Positions 53,142 to 62,631 are shown, numbered from the stretch's first letter. The stretch is DNA of 64,000 nucleotides from CAYZPB01 sp964551195 (GCA_964551195.1 CAZKBI010000002.1:1-64000); one strand, 5' to 3'. The notes: generated from the letters alone by a model not told the origin. Numbers and translations are program-made.

Positions 53142-53626
53142 TGGCGGCCTCCAATCTGATTGATCAGGCCATCTGCTTCAATTATTTCCTGCATGAACTT
53201 TGGAAAAGGCTCAGCCTGATAGCTTTCATCCTTGGTTTTATTAAAGATTTTACCTGTCGCAAAATCTATTTCTAATTGATCGCCATCAGTAATTTTCGCC
53301 GCTGCTTCCTCGCATTCGAGAATTGGCAGACCAGTATTAATTGCATTACGATAGAAAATTCGTGCAAAAGTTGCCGCAATAACACAAGAAACTCCCGCCG
53401 CTTTGATAGCGATTGGTGCGTGTTCACGCGATGAGCCACAGCCAAAGTTCCGATCCGCCACAATAATATCTCCTTGCTCAACGCGGTCAACAAAAGTCGC
53501 ATCAAGATCAATCAAGCAGTAGCCTGCAAGCTCCTGTGGATCTGATGTATTTAAATAACGCGCCGGAATAATTACATCCGTATCAACGTTATCACCATAT
53601 TTGAAAACTTTACCTTCAACCTTCAT
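53138..53626 (-). CDS. leuD: 3-isopropylmalate dehydratase, small subunit
   Basis: A 162-residue small subunit of isopropylmalate isomerase: starts VEGKVFKYGDNVDTDVIIPA, has the substrate loop 'NFGCGSSREHAPIAIKAAG'. It is the short, prokaryotic/archaeal-like form (about 160 residues) paired with the 420-residue LeuC. It overlaps leuB by four bases. Confidence 0.96.
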   Translation of the reverse strand: MKVEGKVFKYGDNVDTDVIIPARYLNTSDPQELAGYCLIDLDATFVDRVEQGDIIVADRNFGCGSSREHAPIAIKAAGVSCVIAATFARIFYRNAINTGLPILECEEAAAKITDGDQLEIDFATGKIFNKTKDESYQAEPFPKFMQEIIEADGLINQIGGRQ

Positions 53627-53659
53627 AACAATTCGCTCCCTTCAAACTGCTCCTTCGAC

Positions 53660-54922
53660 CTATTCAATTAGTTCTGGATTACTAATATATCCTGTCAGTG
53701 CTGATGCTGCCGCAACAGCTGGACTTGATAGATAAACCTCAGATTCCGGATGCCCCATCCTACCGACGAAGTTACGATTTGTCGTAGAAACAGCGCGCTC
53801 GCCTTTAGCAAGGATGCCCATATGTCCACCTAAACACGGTCCACAGGTTGGCGTGCTAAAAACAACTCCCGCCTCAACGATATCCTTAATTAGCCCTTCT
53901 TCAAGTGCCTGTAAGTAAATCTTCTGCGTGCCTGGGAAAACGATTACGCGTAAACCTTTGGCTACTTTTTTGCCACGTAGAATATCAGCAGTGACCCTCA
54001 GGTCTTCCATTCGACCATTAGTGCATGAGCCGATTACTACTTGGTCAATCTTGACCACGCCCACATCATCAATCGTCCTTGTATTGTCCGGAAGATGTGG
54101 AAAAGAAACGGTTGGTCTAATTTTTGCTAAATCTATTTCATAAACCTCATCGTATTCTGCATCAGCATCTGGTTCATAGACGCGGTATGGTCGCTTAGAA
54201 TGCTCAACGACATACTCGATTGTCTTTTCATCAACAATAAATATGCCGTTTTTGGCACCAGCCTCGATTGCCATGTTCGCCATACTAAAGCGGTCATCCA
54301 TTGAAAGATTGCTCACTCCATCGCCCATAAATTCCATCGATTTATAAAGTGCTCCATCAACGCCGATCATTCCGATAATGTGGAGAATTATATCCTTACC
54401 ACTTACCCACTTGGCCGGCTTTCCTTTAAGAATAAATTTGATCGCGGAAGGAATCTTAAACCATGCCTCTCCCGTCGCCATTCCAGCTGCCATATCGGTA
54501 CTACCAACACCTGTTGAAAATGCTCCAAGAGCACCATAGGTGCAGGTATGTGAGTCGGCGCCAATTACTACATCGCCGGGAACTACTAGACCCTTCTCCG
54601 GGATTAATACGTGCTCAATTCCCATCTCGCCTACCTCAAAATAGTTCTCGATCCCCTTTTCATGTGCAAATTCCCGAATAAACTTGCACTGCTCCGCCGC
54701 TTTAATATCCTTATTGGGAGTAAAGTGGTCAGGCACAATTGCAATTTTGCTTTTATCGAAAACACCATCTATTCCAATTTTGTTAAATTCCTTTATCGCA
54801 ACAGGAGTTGTAATATCATTTCCTAGAACTAGGTCAAGCTTAGCTCTAACTAATTGCCCAGCCTTTACACTCTCTACTCCAACATGTGTTGCCAGAATTT
54901 TCTGCGTCATTGTCATTCCCAT
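53660..54922 (-). CDS. leuC: 3-isopropylmalate dehydratase, large subunit
   Basis: A 420-residue aconitase-family subunit. Cluster ligands are in VIGSCTNGRMEDL and CGPCLGGHMG (near residue 361). The start MGMTMTQKILA is typical of this LeuC subgroup and is 6 bases after GGGGGT; the ATG two codons downstream (54916) would give a four-base ATGA overlap with cimA and cannot be excluded. It isomerises 2- to 3-isopropylmalate, and citramalate to methylmalate. Confidence 0.95.
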   Translation of the reverse strand: MGMTMTQKILATHVGVESVKAGQLVRAKLDLVLGNDITTPVAIKEFNKIGIDGVFDKSKIAIVPDHFTPNKDIKAAEQCKFIREFAHEKGIENYFEVGEMGIEHVLIPEKGLVVPGDVVIGADSHTCTYGALGAFSTGVGSTDMAAGMATGEAWFKIPSAIKFILKGKPAKWVSGKDIILHIIGMIGVDGALYKSMEFMGDGVSNLSMDDRFSMANMAIEAGAKNGIFIVDEKTIEYVVEHSKRPYRVYEPDADAEYDEVYEIDLAKIRPTVSFPHLPDNTRTIDDVGVVKIDQVVIGSCTNGRMEDLRVTADILRGKKVAKGLRVIVFPGTQKIYLQALEEGLIKDIVEAGVVFSTPTCGPCLGGHMGILAKGERAVSTTNRNFVGRMGHPESEVYLSSPAVAAASALTGYISNPELIE

Positions 54923-56514
54923 TGCCCTACCCCCAACTTCTGTTTTTCAATATCTCTTAGCAACTTATATTCTAGTGAATCAACTAGTGCCAGCCAACTC
55001 GCTTCAATGATGTCAGTTGATACACCCACCGTGCTCCAGTATTCCTCGCCGTCAGTTGACTCAATCAGAACACGAACCTTCGCACCTGTCGCATCCTTAG
55101 TATCCACTACCCTCACTTTAAAGTCGATTAAACTAACACTTTTAAGATTAGGATAGAAAACCTCTAGCGCCTTACGTAGCGCTTTATCTAAGGCGTTGAC
55201 CGGACCATTACCTTCCGCTGCTGTCATCTCTGTTTTGCCATCAACTTTTATCTTGATAATTGCTGCTGAGTTAGTTGCACTATCCTTTACCGGTTGGCGC
55301 CCCATTGTCGTAAAATTCTCTAATACGAAAAACGGCGTATATTTACCTAATTGCTTACGGATCACTAACTCAAAAGTACTCTCCGCACCCTCAAACTGGT
55401 AGCCAATATGCTCTAATTCCTTAAGCTTATCAATAATCTCTTGCGTTTCAAGCGAGTCCTTAGTGAGCGATGAATCAAATTCGCGAATCTTTGCCAGAAT
55501 CGTGCTTCGACCAGCTACCTCAGACATTAGAATCCGTCGTTCATTACCAACTAATTCCGGATCGACGTGCTCAAAGGAGTGAGCCGCCTTATTAACACCA
55601 TCAATATGCATTCCACCCTTATGGGCAAAAGCGCTCCGCCCGATGTAGGGCATATCATCTTTAATATTTACATTGGCGATCTCCGCAAGTTTAATCGCAG
55701 TCCTTGTCAGACGTCGCATCTGCTCCTCCGGAATACAGCTTAGCCCTTTTTTGAGCTGCAAGGAGGGGATAATGCTCGATAGATTAGTATTACCACAACG
55801 TTCGCCGAAACCAATAAAGGTTCCTTGAACGTGGTCAGCACCCGCCTCCACAGCCATAATAGAATTGGCAACAGCTAAGCCAGCATCATTATGCGCATGA
55901 ACGCCAATGGAAACATTATATTTATCACAAACAAGTTTAGTAATATCGTAAATCTCGCTTGGAAAGGTGCCACCATTTGTGTCGCAGAGGATTAGAGCAT
56001 CGGCACCGCCCTCATAAGCCGCCTCCAGAGTCAGCATAGCGTATTCTGGATTATGCTTATAGCCGTCATATAAATGCTCCGCATCATAAATTACCTCTTT
56101 GCCAAGCTCCTTAAAGTAGGCGATACTCTCCCTAATCATATCTAAATTCTCCGCTAATGTCGTTTGAATAATATCTGTCACATGGAAGTCCCAGCTTTTA
56201 CCAAAGATTGTAACCACGTCTGTACCCGCAGCCGCTAGTGAAAGGATATTTGCATCCTCAGCAACACTAACTCCTTTGCGACGAGTACTACCAAAAGCAG
56301 TCAGCTTTGCATTCTGGAGTTTAAGATCTTTAACCTCAGCAAAAAACTCTAAATCTTTTGGATTAGAGCCTGGGTTGCCAGCCTCAATATAGGCTAGTCC
56401 GAGATTATCCAGAAGTTTAACAATCTTTAATTTATCCTTAACTGAAAAAGAGATTCCTTCAGCCTGTGCACCATCGCGCAAAGTTGAATCGAAAATCGCA
56501 ATTCGCTTAGACAT
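54913..56514 (-). CDS. cimA: (R)-citramalate synthase
   Basis: A 533-residue enzyme of the 2-isopropylmalate synthase superfamily. It begins IFDSTLRDGAQAEGISFSV, the form seen in citramalate synthases, where LeuA has TTLRDGEQSPG. It contains HAHNDAGLAVAN and an allosteric C-terminal LeuA domain. It condenses pyruvate and acetyl-CoA, giving isoleucine through LeuCD and LeuB without threonine. Start overlaps the leuA stop by eight bases. Confidence 0.9.
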   Translation of the reverse strand: MSKRIAIFDSTLRDGAQAEGISFSVKDKLKIVKLLDNLGLAYIEAGNPGSNPKDLEFFAEVKDLKLQNAKLTAFGSTRRKGVSVAEDANILSLAAAGTDVVTIFGKSWDFHVTDIIQTTLAENLDMIRESIAYFKELGKEVIYDAEHLYDGYKHNPEYAMLTLEAAYEGGADALILCDTNGGTFPSEIYDITKLVCDKYNVSIGVHAHNDAGLAVANSIMAVEAGADHVQGTFIGFGERCGNTNLSSIIPSLQLKKGLSCIPEEQMRRLTRTAIKLAEIANVNIKDDMPYIGRSAFAHKGGMHIDGVNKAAHSFEHVDPELVGNERRILMSEVAGRSTILAKIREFDSSLTKDSLETQEIIDKLKELEHIGYQFEGAESTFELVIRKQLGKYTPFFVLENFTTMGRQPVKDSATNSAAIIKIKVDGKTEMTAAEGNGPVNALDKALRKALEVFYPNLKSVSLIDFKVRVVDTKDATGAKVRVLIESTDGEEYWSTVGVSTDIIEASWLALVDSLEYKLLRDIEKQKLGVGQWE

Positions 56515-58066
56515 TCAGCTCAGCTCCCTCTTTCGTCAGTTCTTCACAGCTATAAATCAATTTATTAATGGCATTTAAATTAGCCTTAATACTTGCTTCA
56601 ATAACGTCTGTACTAACCCCGCGACCACTATGCAGCTTGCCATCCTTCCGGATTTTGACAAGTGCCTCACCTTGTGCATCCTTACCACCTGTAACAGCAG
56701 CAAGTTCATAGGTGTCGAGTGTAAAGGCGATACCCACAAGTTTCTCAATCGCTTTAAAGGCTGCGTCAACCGGACCATCTCCGGTCGATACATCCTCAAT
56801 AATTATCTCTTCGCCAGCTTCATTCCTCGTCAACAACTTAACTGAAGCGACCGATGTAATCGTGTTACCACTATTGATAAAGAAGCTTTCCATTCTATAA
56901 CGTTCGGGAACACTGATTGATTTGTGCATTATAAGTGCCTCAATATCTCGATCAGCAACAATTTTTTTCTTATCTGCTAACTCTTTAAATTGTTGGAAAG
57001 CATCATCCAGTTCATCCTCTGCCAAGACGTAGCCTAACTCTCTAATTCTGTCCTCGAAAGCATGCTTACCCGAATGCTTACCCAACACCATCGTATTATC
57101 TGATAGTCCAATTGATTCAGGGGTCATAATCTCATAAGTCCCCTTGTGTGCCAACATACCATGCTGGTGAATTCCTGATTCATGCGCAAAAGCATTTTCA
57201 CCAACGATTGCTTTGTTGGGTTGGACGCGCACACCAGTGATTGACGAGACTAGTCGGCTAATACGATAAATCTGTTTAGTATCAATATTTGTATAATATG
57301 GATAGTAATCCTTACGTGTTTCAAGAATCATCACGATCTCTTCTAAAGCAGCATTACCTGCCCGTTCGCCAATACCATTTACTGTGCACTCCACCTGAGT
57401 TGCACCTGCGACAATTGCCGCTAGAGAATTTCCAACAGCAAGCCCAAGGTCATCGTGACAGTGAACAGCAATATCAACCCTATCGATATTCTTAACATTA
57501 TTACGAATATCGCTGATTAATTGACCAAATTCCTCCGGGTTAGCATAGCCCACAGTATCCGGAATGTTTACAGTAGTTGCACCAGCAGCGATTACTGCCT
57601 CTAATACTCGATAGAGGAATTCACGATTACTGCGTGATGCATCCTCAGCTGAGAATTCTACATCCGCGCAATATTGCTTCGCATATTTAACGATTGTAGC
57701 CGCCTGTGCAAGTACCTCTTCCTCAGTCATGCGCAGTTTATATTGCATATGTAAATCAGAGGTTGCCAGGAAGGTATGAATACGAGGGCTAGCTGCACCC
57801 TTAATCGCTTCCCATGCCGCGTCAACGTCCTTAGTTAACGCTCGCGCCAAACTGGCTACGGAACACTCCTTAATCTCATCAGCAACAGCCTTAACTGCCT
57901 TAAAATCTCCAGGAGAGGCGATGGCGAAACCAGCCTCAATAATATCGACTCTTAACCTTTCCAGTTGGCGAGCCACCTTTAGTTTTTCTTGCAGATTCAT
58001 ACTGCTACCAGGAGACTGCTCCCCATCTCGCAAAGTCGTATCAAATATTTTGATTCTTTGTGCCAT
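56507..58066 (-). CDS. leuA: 2-isopropylmalate synthase
   Basis: A 519-residue LeuA: catalytic barrel starting IFDTTLRDGEQSPG, metal-binding HCHDDLGLAVGN, 'VECTVNGIGERAGNAALEE', and a C-terminal regulatory LeuA dimer domain (about residues 400-510), the site of leucine feedback. ATG 58066 is preferred to the GTG two codons upstream, which lies inside the AGGTGGGGTGG binding site. It lies 54 bases after ilvC. Confidence 0.96.
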   Translation of the reverse strand: MAQRIKIFDTTLRDGEQSPGSSMNLQEKLKVARQLERLRVDIIEAGFAIASPGDFKAVKAVADEIKECSVASLARALTKDVDAAWEAIKGAASPRIHTFLATSDLHMQYKLRMTEEEVLAQAATIVKYAKQYCADVEFSAEDASRSNREFLYRVLEAVIAAGATTVNIPDTVGYANPEEFGQLISDIRNNVKNIDRVDIAVHCHDDLGLAVGNSLAAIVAGATQVECTVNGIGERAGNAALEEIVMILETRKDYYPYYTNIDTKQIYRISRLVSSITGVRVQPNKAIVGENAFAHESGIHQHGMLAHKGTYEIMTPESIGLSDNTMVLGKHSGKHAFEDRIRELGYVLAEDELDDAFQQFKELADKKKIVADRDIEALIMHKSISVPERYRMESFFINSGNTITSVASVKLLTRNEAGEEIIIEDVSTGDGPVDAAFKAIEKLVGIAFTLDTYELAAVTGGKDAQGEALVKIRKDGKLHSGRGVSTDVIEASIKANLNAINKLIYSCEELTKEGAELNV

Positions 58067-58119
58067 TTCCACCCCACCTTTTCTCTTAAATTATATTATG
58101 TTTAATCGAATCTCAGATT

Positions 58120-59118
58120 CTAATCTTCCTGTTTGATCCAAGACATCATTTTGCGCAATTCCTTACCTACTTGCTCAATCTGGTGTTCAGACTGCATTCT
58201 GCGTTCAGCCATGAAGCTTGGCCGGTTAGCTTGGTTCTCAAGGATCCAATTACGAGCAAAAGTTCCATCTTGTACCTCGGTCAGAACCTTACGCATCTCT
58301 TGCTTGGTATCTTCATTAATAATCCTTTTACCAACAGAGTAATCACCATATTCTGCAGTATCACTGATTGAGTAGCGCATGTAGCTTAAGCCACCCTCAT
58401 TAATTAAGTCAACAATCAGCTTCATCTCATGTAAACACTCGAAATAGGCACTTTCTGGTGAATATCCTGCTTCAACCAACACCTCAAAACCGACCTTAAT
58501 CAGCTCGGTCACTCCACCACAGAGAACTGCCTGCTCACCGAAAAGATCCGTCTCAGTTTCCTCTTTAAAAGTTGTTTCGAGAATACCAGCACGACCTGCG
58601 CCAATTCCCGCAGCATAAGCTAGTGCTAAGTCCATTGAATTTCCTGTAGCATCTTGATAGACGGCAACCAGACTTGGAACACCTTTGCCTTCTTCAAATT
58701 GCGAACGAACCGTATGTCCTGGACCTTTTGGTGCAACCATAAGAACGTTAACGTCAGCCGGCGGCACAATCTGTCCATAGTGAATATTAAAACCGTGTGC
58801 AAAAACCAGTGAGTCCCCAGCCTTAAGATTCGGTTCAATTACTTCTTTGTAAAGTTTGGCCTGTTTCTCATCATTAACTAGTAGCATAATAATATCAGCA
58901 GCCTTAACTGCGTCTTGTGCGAGGTCTACCTTAAGCCCAGCATCAACCGCTTTTCCCCACGATTTGCTGCCTTCATATAGTCCGACAATTACATTAACAC
59001 CTGATTCATGTAAGTTTAGCGCGTGGGCATGTCCTTGGCTGCCGTAACCGATAATCGCAACAGTCTTCCCCTTTAATAAATCTAAATTGCAATCTTTTCC
59101 ATAATATAATTTTGCCAT
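58120..59118 (-). CDS. ilvC: ketol-acid reductoisomerase
   Basis: A 332-residue class I KARI. NAD(P)-binding GYGSQGHAHALNLHESG is near residues 24-40; 'VAPKGPGHTVR' and 'EETETDLFGEQAVLCGG' carry the metal and catalytic residues. The cofactor loop after it (VGLYEGSKSWGKA) has serine residues usual for NADPH. Lies 58 bases after ilvH. Confidence 0.97.
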   Translation of the reverse strand: MAKLYYGKDCNLDLLKGKTVAIIGYGSQGHAHALNLHESGVNVIVGLYEGSKSWGKAVDAGLKVDLAQDAVKAADIIMLLVNDEKQAKLYKEVIEPNLKAGDSLVFAHGFNIHYGQIVPPADVNVLMVAPKGPGHTVRSQFEEGKGVPSLVAVYQDATGNSMDLALAYAAGIGAGRAGILETTFKEETETDLFGEQAVLCGGVTELIKVGFEVLVEAGYSPESAYFECLHEMKLIVDLINEGGLSYMRYSISDTAEYGDYSVGKRIINEDTKQEMRKVLTEVQDGTFARNWILENQANRPSFMAERRMQSEHQIEQVGKELRKMMSWIKQED

Positions 59119-59176
59119 TATTATTCCCCCTAAGTATTATTAAGCCACTTTCATCTGCTATTTTATTTAATCTTTT

Positions 59177-59668
59177 TTATTTAATCTTTTTTTCGCCTCT
59201 TGACAGGGCAGTAAGACCTGTTCTGACCATCTCGATAATTTCGTATGGTCGCAGAATATCAATCAGCGCAGTAATCTTTCTCTCGTCACCAGTCACCTCA
59301 ATAATAACTGTGTCGCTGGCGATGTCGATAATTTTGCCACGGAAGATATTTACCGTTTCAAAAATCTCTGAGCGCGAGCTAGAATCCGCCTTGACCTTAA
59401 TCAGTGCAATTTCACGGAAAACTGAATCCTCTGGGGCGAGCAGCACTATCTCAATCACCTCTACCAGTTTGTTAAGCTGCTTTCTAATCTGCTCGAGAAT
59501 AGATTCGTCACCTCGGACAACAATCGTCATCCTTGAAATTCCTGAATCCGCTGTCTCACCAACTGTCAGGCTGTCGATATTGTAGCCTCTTCTGGTAAAT
59601 AGACCAGCTACCCGACTCAGAACACCTGCTTGGTTATCTACTAGTATTGATAGTACATGCCTTTCCAT
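59177..59668 (-). CDS. ilvH: acetolactate synthase, regulatory small subunit
   Basis: A 163-residue ACT-domain subunit conferring valine feedback. It opens LSILVDNQAGVLSRVAGLFTRRGYN and has 'GDESILEQIRKQLNKLVEV', both diagnostic. It leads the ten-gene operon; GGGAGG lies before the ATG. Confidence 0.96.
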   Translation of the reverse strand: MERHVLSILVDNQAGVLSRVAGLFTRRGYNIDSLTVGETADSGISRMTIVVRGDESILEQIRKQLNKLVEVIEIVLLAPEDSVFREIALIKVKADSSSRSEIFETVNIFRGKIIDIASDTVIIEVTGDERKITALIDILRPYEIIEMVRTGLTALSRGEKKIK

Positions 59669-59716
59669 AATTTTAACCTCCCATTTATTCGAGCCATAAA
59701 TCCCTTGATATAAGAA

Positions 59717-59770
59717 AAAATATTATAAAATCTAAATAGTCAGACTATTTATGTAAATTTATAATATTTT
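59717..59770 (-). promoter_or_regulatory. nested palindrome, candidate operator of the ilv-leu operon
   Basis: A 17-bp palindrome AAATAGTC-A-GACTATTT (59734-59750) nested in a longer AT-rich inverted repeat (59717-59729 with 59758-59770). It lies at about +9 to +25 from the predicted start, so it is more likely a repressor site than an RNA hairpin. It does not match a CodY box well. No T-box motif is present in this leader. Confidence 0.45.
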
Positions 59771-59794
59771 ATGCTTTTTAGCACTAAATAGCAA
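59766..59794 (-). promoter_or_regulatory. candidate promoter of the ilv-leu operon
   Basis: TTGCTA (59789-59794), 17-base spacer, TAAAAT (59766-59771) on the minus strand, about 100 bases before ilvH. Confidence 0.55.
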
Positions 59795-59853
59795 GGATAA
59801 CTTGCCTATATCGCCTATTAAATTGAAAGCAATACTTATTCTCAATATTATGC

Positions 59854-60483
59854 TCAAGTCTTCTGCCGATTCAGACGGTCAAGAAAGCGATTTACCTTAC
59901 CAATATTTTTGACCGGTTTTAAATTTAAATGCTCAAACATGTAAAGAACAAAATGATGATTAGTCGTCTCCCACTCGAGTTCATAATCGACAACATCAAG
60001 ATAGCTATTCTTATCAAGGCTAATCGTATCATTGTAGAAATTGTAATCCTGGCGAACCGTGGTAAGCGTTCCAACCATTTGCAAACTCTCGCCATCGTAT
60101 TCACTAAGCAATGCTACTTTATCCAGCAGCTGATTGTATTTAACAATCCCATTTTTAATAAAATCGTTAGCGAGTAGACTAGGAACTTCCGTTACAAATT
60201 CCATCTGCTCATTATATTCGCCTTCGCTCTCTCGCGGTATCTTCACCTGAAAAAGCCAGCAATCACCTACGTTGCGCAGGCGCACACTTACACCTTGATT
60301 AATCAACAGATTATTTTCAGTATCAAAATAATAGTTAGTCTGGGTGTAAGATGGAACCCTGTCAGCAAATTTCGCAAATAATTCTAATAGCTCCTCATAT
60401 CTGCCAATGTCAAGCATCGCTTTATATTCAATCTCTACTTCCGCTTTTTGCTCATTCCGCGAATCTGCATTGTTATTCTTCAT
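59854..60483 (-). CDS. CYTH-domain protein
   Basis: A 209-residue protein with the CYTH (triphosphate tunnel) fold start EIEYKAML, matching the ExExK metal-triphosphate motif; 'NYYFDTENNLLINQGVSVRLR' follows, as in YjbK-like members. Function in Bacillota is not settled; relatives hydrolyse inorganic triphosphate or make cAMP or thiamine triphosphate. ATG 60483 lies inside the last codons of ruvB (11-base overlap), with AAGGATGG upstream; the frame is open further upstream but that part only shadows ruvB. Confidence 0.78.
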   Translation of the reverse strand: MKNNNADSRNEQKAEVEIEYKAMLDIGRYEELLELFAKFADRVPSYTQTNYYFDTENNLLINQGVSVRLRNVGDCWLFQVKIPRESEGEYNEQMEFVTEVPSLLANDFIKNGIVKYNQLLDKVALLSEYDGESLQMVGTLTTVRQDYNFYNDTISLDKNSYLDVVDYELEWETTNHHFVLYMFEHLNLKPVKNIGKVNRFLDRLNRQKT

Positions 60484-61507
60484 TGTTCCCATCCTTTTTC
60501 TTTTCTTTTGTGTGTGGATTCTCCCTACCGAGATGTTCATAAGCAAGCTCTGTTACCATCCGGCCACGTTGCGTTCTTTGCAGAAATCCAATCTGCAATA
60601 AATAAGGTTCATAGACATCTTCAATCGTCGTTGCTTCTTCTCCAATCGATGCTGCAATAGTATCAATCCCGACTGGACCGCCATTATAGAAATCAATTAA
60701 CATCAGTAGCAGTTTATGGTCAATATTATCAAGTCCTAACTGATCCACTTGGATACTTTCCATCGCTTTGCAGGCAACTGCCTCAGTAATCACGCCATCT
60801 GATATCACCTGCGCAAAATCGCGTACCCTTTTCAAAAGGCGGTTCGCAACTCGCGGTGTTCCACGCGAACGCAGCGCAATCTCCTTGGCTGCCTCTCCAA
60901 AAATCTTCACATCCAACAACTCTGCTGAGCGGACCACGATTTCGTAGAGCTCATCCAGCTCGTAATATTCCAATCGGCTGATAACACCGAAACGGTCACG
61001 AAGTGGTGCTGATAGCAAGCCTGCTCGAGTTGTAGCGCCAATTAAGGTGAAACGAGGTAATTCAATTCGCACAGTTCGTGCACTTGGTCCTTTACCCAGT
61101 ATTATATCAAGCGCATAATCCTCCATTGCGGGGTAGAGGATCTCTTCGACCGTCCGATTTAAACGATGTATCTCATCTATAAACAACACATCGCCTTCCT
61201 CAAGGTTAGTCAGAATCGCTGCAAGGTCGCCCGCTCGTTCAATCGCTGGTCCCGAGGTCGTGCGAAGAGAAACATTCAGTTCATTAGCAATAATATTGGA
61301 TAAGGTTGTCTTGCCAAGTCCTGGTGGCCCATAGAGTAGAACATGGTCTAGAGCCTCCTCACGTAGTTTAGCTGCCTCAATAAAAATTTTCATGTTCTCT
61401 TTAACACGCTTCTGACCTATATACTCGCTAAGATAACGTGGTCGCAGGCTAAATTCTTCAGCCTGATCCTCCAGCATCAAATCTGATGTAATAATTCGAT
61501 CCTCCAT
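60473..61507 (-). CDS. ruvB: Holliday junction branch migration helicase RuvB
   Basis: A 344-residue AAA+ motor: Walker A GPPGLGKTTL near residue 61, Walker B LFIDEIHRL near 109, sensor 'LIGATTRAGLLSAPLRDRF' and the C-terminal winged helix. It moves Holliday junctions with RuvA. It ends inside the CYTH gene, and follows ruvA by 11 bases. Confidence 0.97.
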   Translation of the reverse strand: MEDRIITSDLMLEDQAEEFSLRPRYLSEYIGQKRVKENMKIFIEAAKLREEALDHVLLYGPPGLGKTTLSNIIANELNVSLRTTSGPAIERAGDLAAILTNLEEGDVLFIDEIHRLNRTVEEILYPAMEDYALDIILGKGPSARTVRIELPRFTLIGATTRAGLLSAPLRDRFGVISRLEYYELDELYEIVVRSAELLDVKIFGEAAKEIALRSRGTPRVANRLLKRVRDFAQVISDGVITEAVACKAMESIQVDQLGLDNIDHKLLLMLIDFYNGGPVGIDTIAASIGEEATTIEDVYEPYLLQIGFLQRTQRGRMVTELAYEHLGRENPHTKEKKKDGNNEE

Positions 61508-61518
61508 GGCTTAGCCCC

Positions 61519-62133
61519 CTAACCCCTCATCAGGATTTTTAAAGACTTTCTAATCAATGAATCAATTGATTCGCCAGCTGCCAACTCATCACTGAGTGCT
61601 AGCAGAATCTTATTTATCTCATAGTCCTGATAGCCAAGTCCCTTAAGTGCATTGCTTAATTCGCCACTCTCTTGCTTAAAGTCGACACTCTTAAGTTCGG
61701 AGTTCTCGCCATCACTTGCTATCACAATATTTAATTCCTTAATCCGATCCTTAAGATCGAGAATAATTCGCTGTGCTGTTTTCTTGCCAACACCTGGTAG
61801 CAACATTAAAGTCGCCTCATCTTCACGTAGAATTGCTGTAATAATCTGTGGTGGATTGGCTTTTTGCATAATTGTCATGCCCACTTTCGGCCCAATGCCA
61901 GATACATTTATCAACAAGCGAAAAAGGACTCTTTCATCTAATTCGCGGAAACCATATAAGCCCATCCAGTCATCACGCATGTGATGGTGCGTATAGAGCA
62001 ACTCTGTCTGGCCAATAAGTGATTTAAAGCTCTCTGGATGTGCGACATAAACCTTATAACCAATTCCATTAATATTAATGATTACACTGTCACTCTCAAC
62101 AGCGGCTATAATCCCTTGCACGAAATCGATCAT
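61519..62133 (-). CDS. ruvA: Holliday junction DNA-binding protein RuvA
   Basis: A 204-residue RuvA: N-terminal OB domain with 'GYKVYVAHPESF' and 'GLYGFRELDERVLFRLLI', helix-hairpin-helix motifs ('VSGIGPKVGMTIM' and 'LLPGVGKKTAQRIILDLKD'), and the C-terminal RuvB-contact domain. Starts immediately after the ruvC stop. Confidence 0.97.
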   Translation of the reverse strand: MIDFVQGIIAAVESDSVIININGIGYKVYVAHPESFKSLIGQTELLYTHHHMRDDWMGLYGFRELDERVLFRLLINVSGIGPKVGMTIMQKANPPQIITAILREDEATLMLLPGVGKKTAQRIILDLKDRIKELNIVIASDGENSELKSVDFKQESGELSNALKGLGYQDYEINKILLALSDELAAGESIDSLIRKSLKILMRG

Positions 62134-62631
62134 CTATTCTGCTCCTCTCAGCCGACTCACCATTTTGTGGGAGTTAGCATGACAAATTGCAATCGCTAAG
62201 GCATCAGCAACATCATCCGGGCGAGGCCGTTCTTTCAGTTTTAAGAGCGCTTTGACCATCTCTTGAATCTGAGCCTTTTCTGCTCGCCCATAGCCGACTA
62301 GAGCCTGTTTAACCTGCAGTGGTGTATATTCAAAGACCGGTAGTGAGTTCTTTGCTGCGGAAAGTAATAATACTCCCCGCGCTTCGCTGACACTCATTGC
62401 CGACGTAATGTTCTGGTTAAAGAAAAGTTTCTCAATCGACACTGCCACTGGTTGATAGCTTTCAATAATCTCAATCGCACTATCGTAAATCTGCTGCAAG
62501 CGTATTGCGGTGTCTAAATTAGCCTTCGTTTGAATGGCACCATATTGCACCGGCCTTATCCTACTGCCAGTAACCTCAATTACACCAAAACCAACTATGG
62601 CAATTCCTGGATCGAAACCAAGAATAATCAT
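62134..62631 (-). CDS. ruvC: Holliday junction resolvase RuvC
   Basis: A 165-residue RNase H-fold resolvase. ILGFDPGIAIVGFG holds the first catalytic Asp (Asp7), 'VSIEKLFFNQN' the Glu, and 'RPRPDDVADALAIAICH' the C-terminal Asp pair. The ruvC-ruvA-ruvB order is canonical. Confidence 0.97.
   Translation of the reverse strand: MIILGFDPGIAIVGFGVIEVTGSRIRPVQYGAIQTKANLDTAIRLQQIYDSAIEIIESYQPVAVSIEKLFFNQNITSAMSVSEARGVLLLSAAKNSLPVFEYTPLQVKQALVGYGRAEKAQIQEMVKALLKLKERPRPDDVADALAIAICHANSHKMVSRLRGAE

Noticed and set aside
59669..59853. T-box or leader-peptide attenuator before ilvH
   Set aside because: No TGGNACCGCG-type T-box sequence and no run of Leu, Ile or Val codons; the AT-rich inverted repeat starts upstream of the predicted transcript start.
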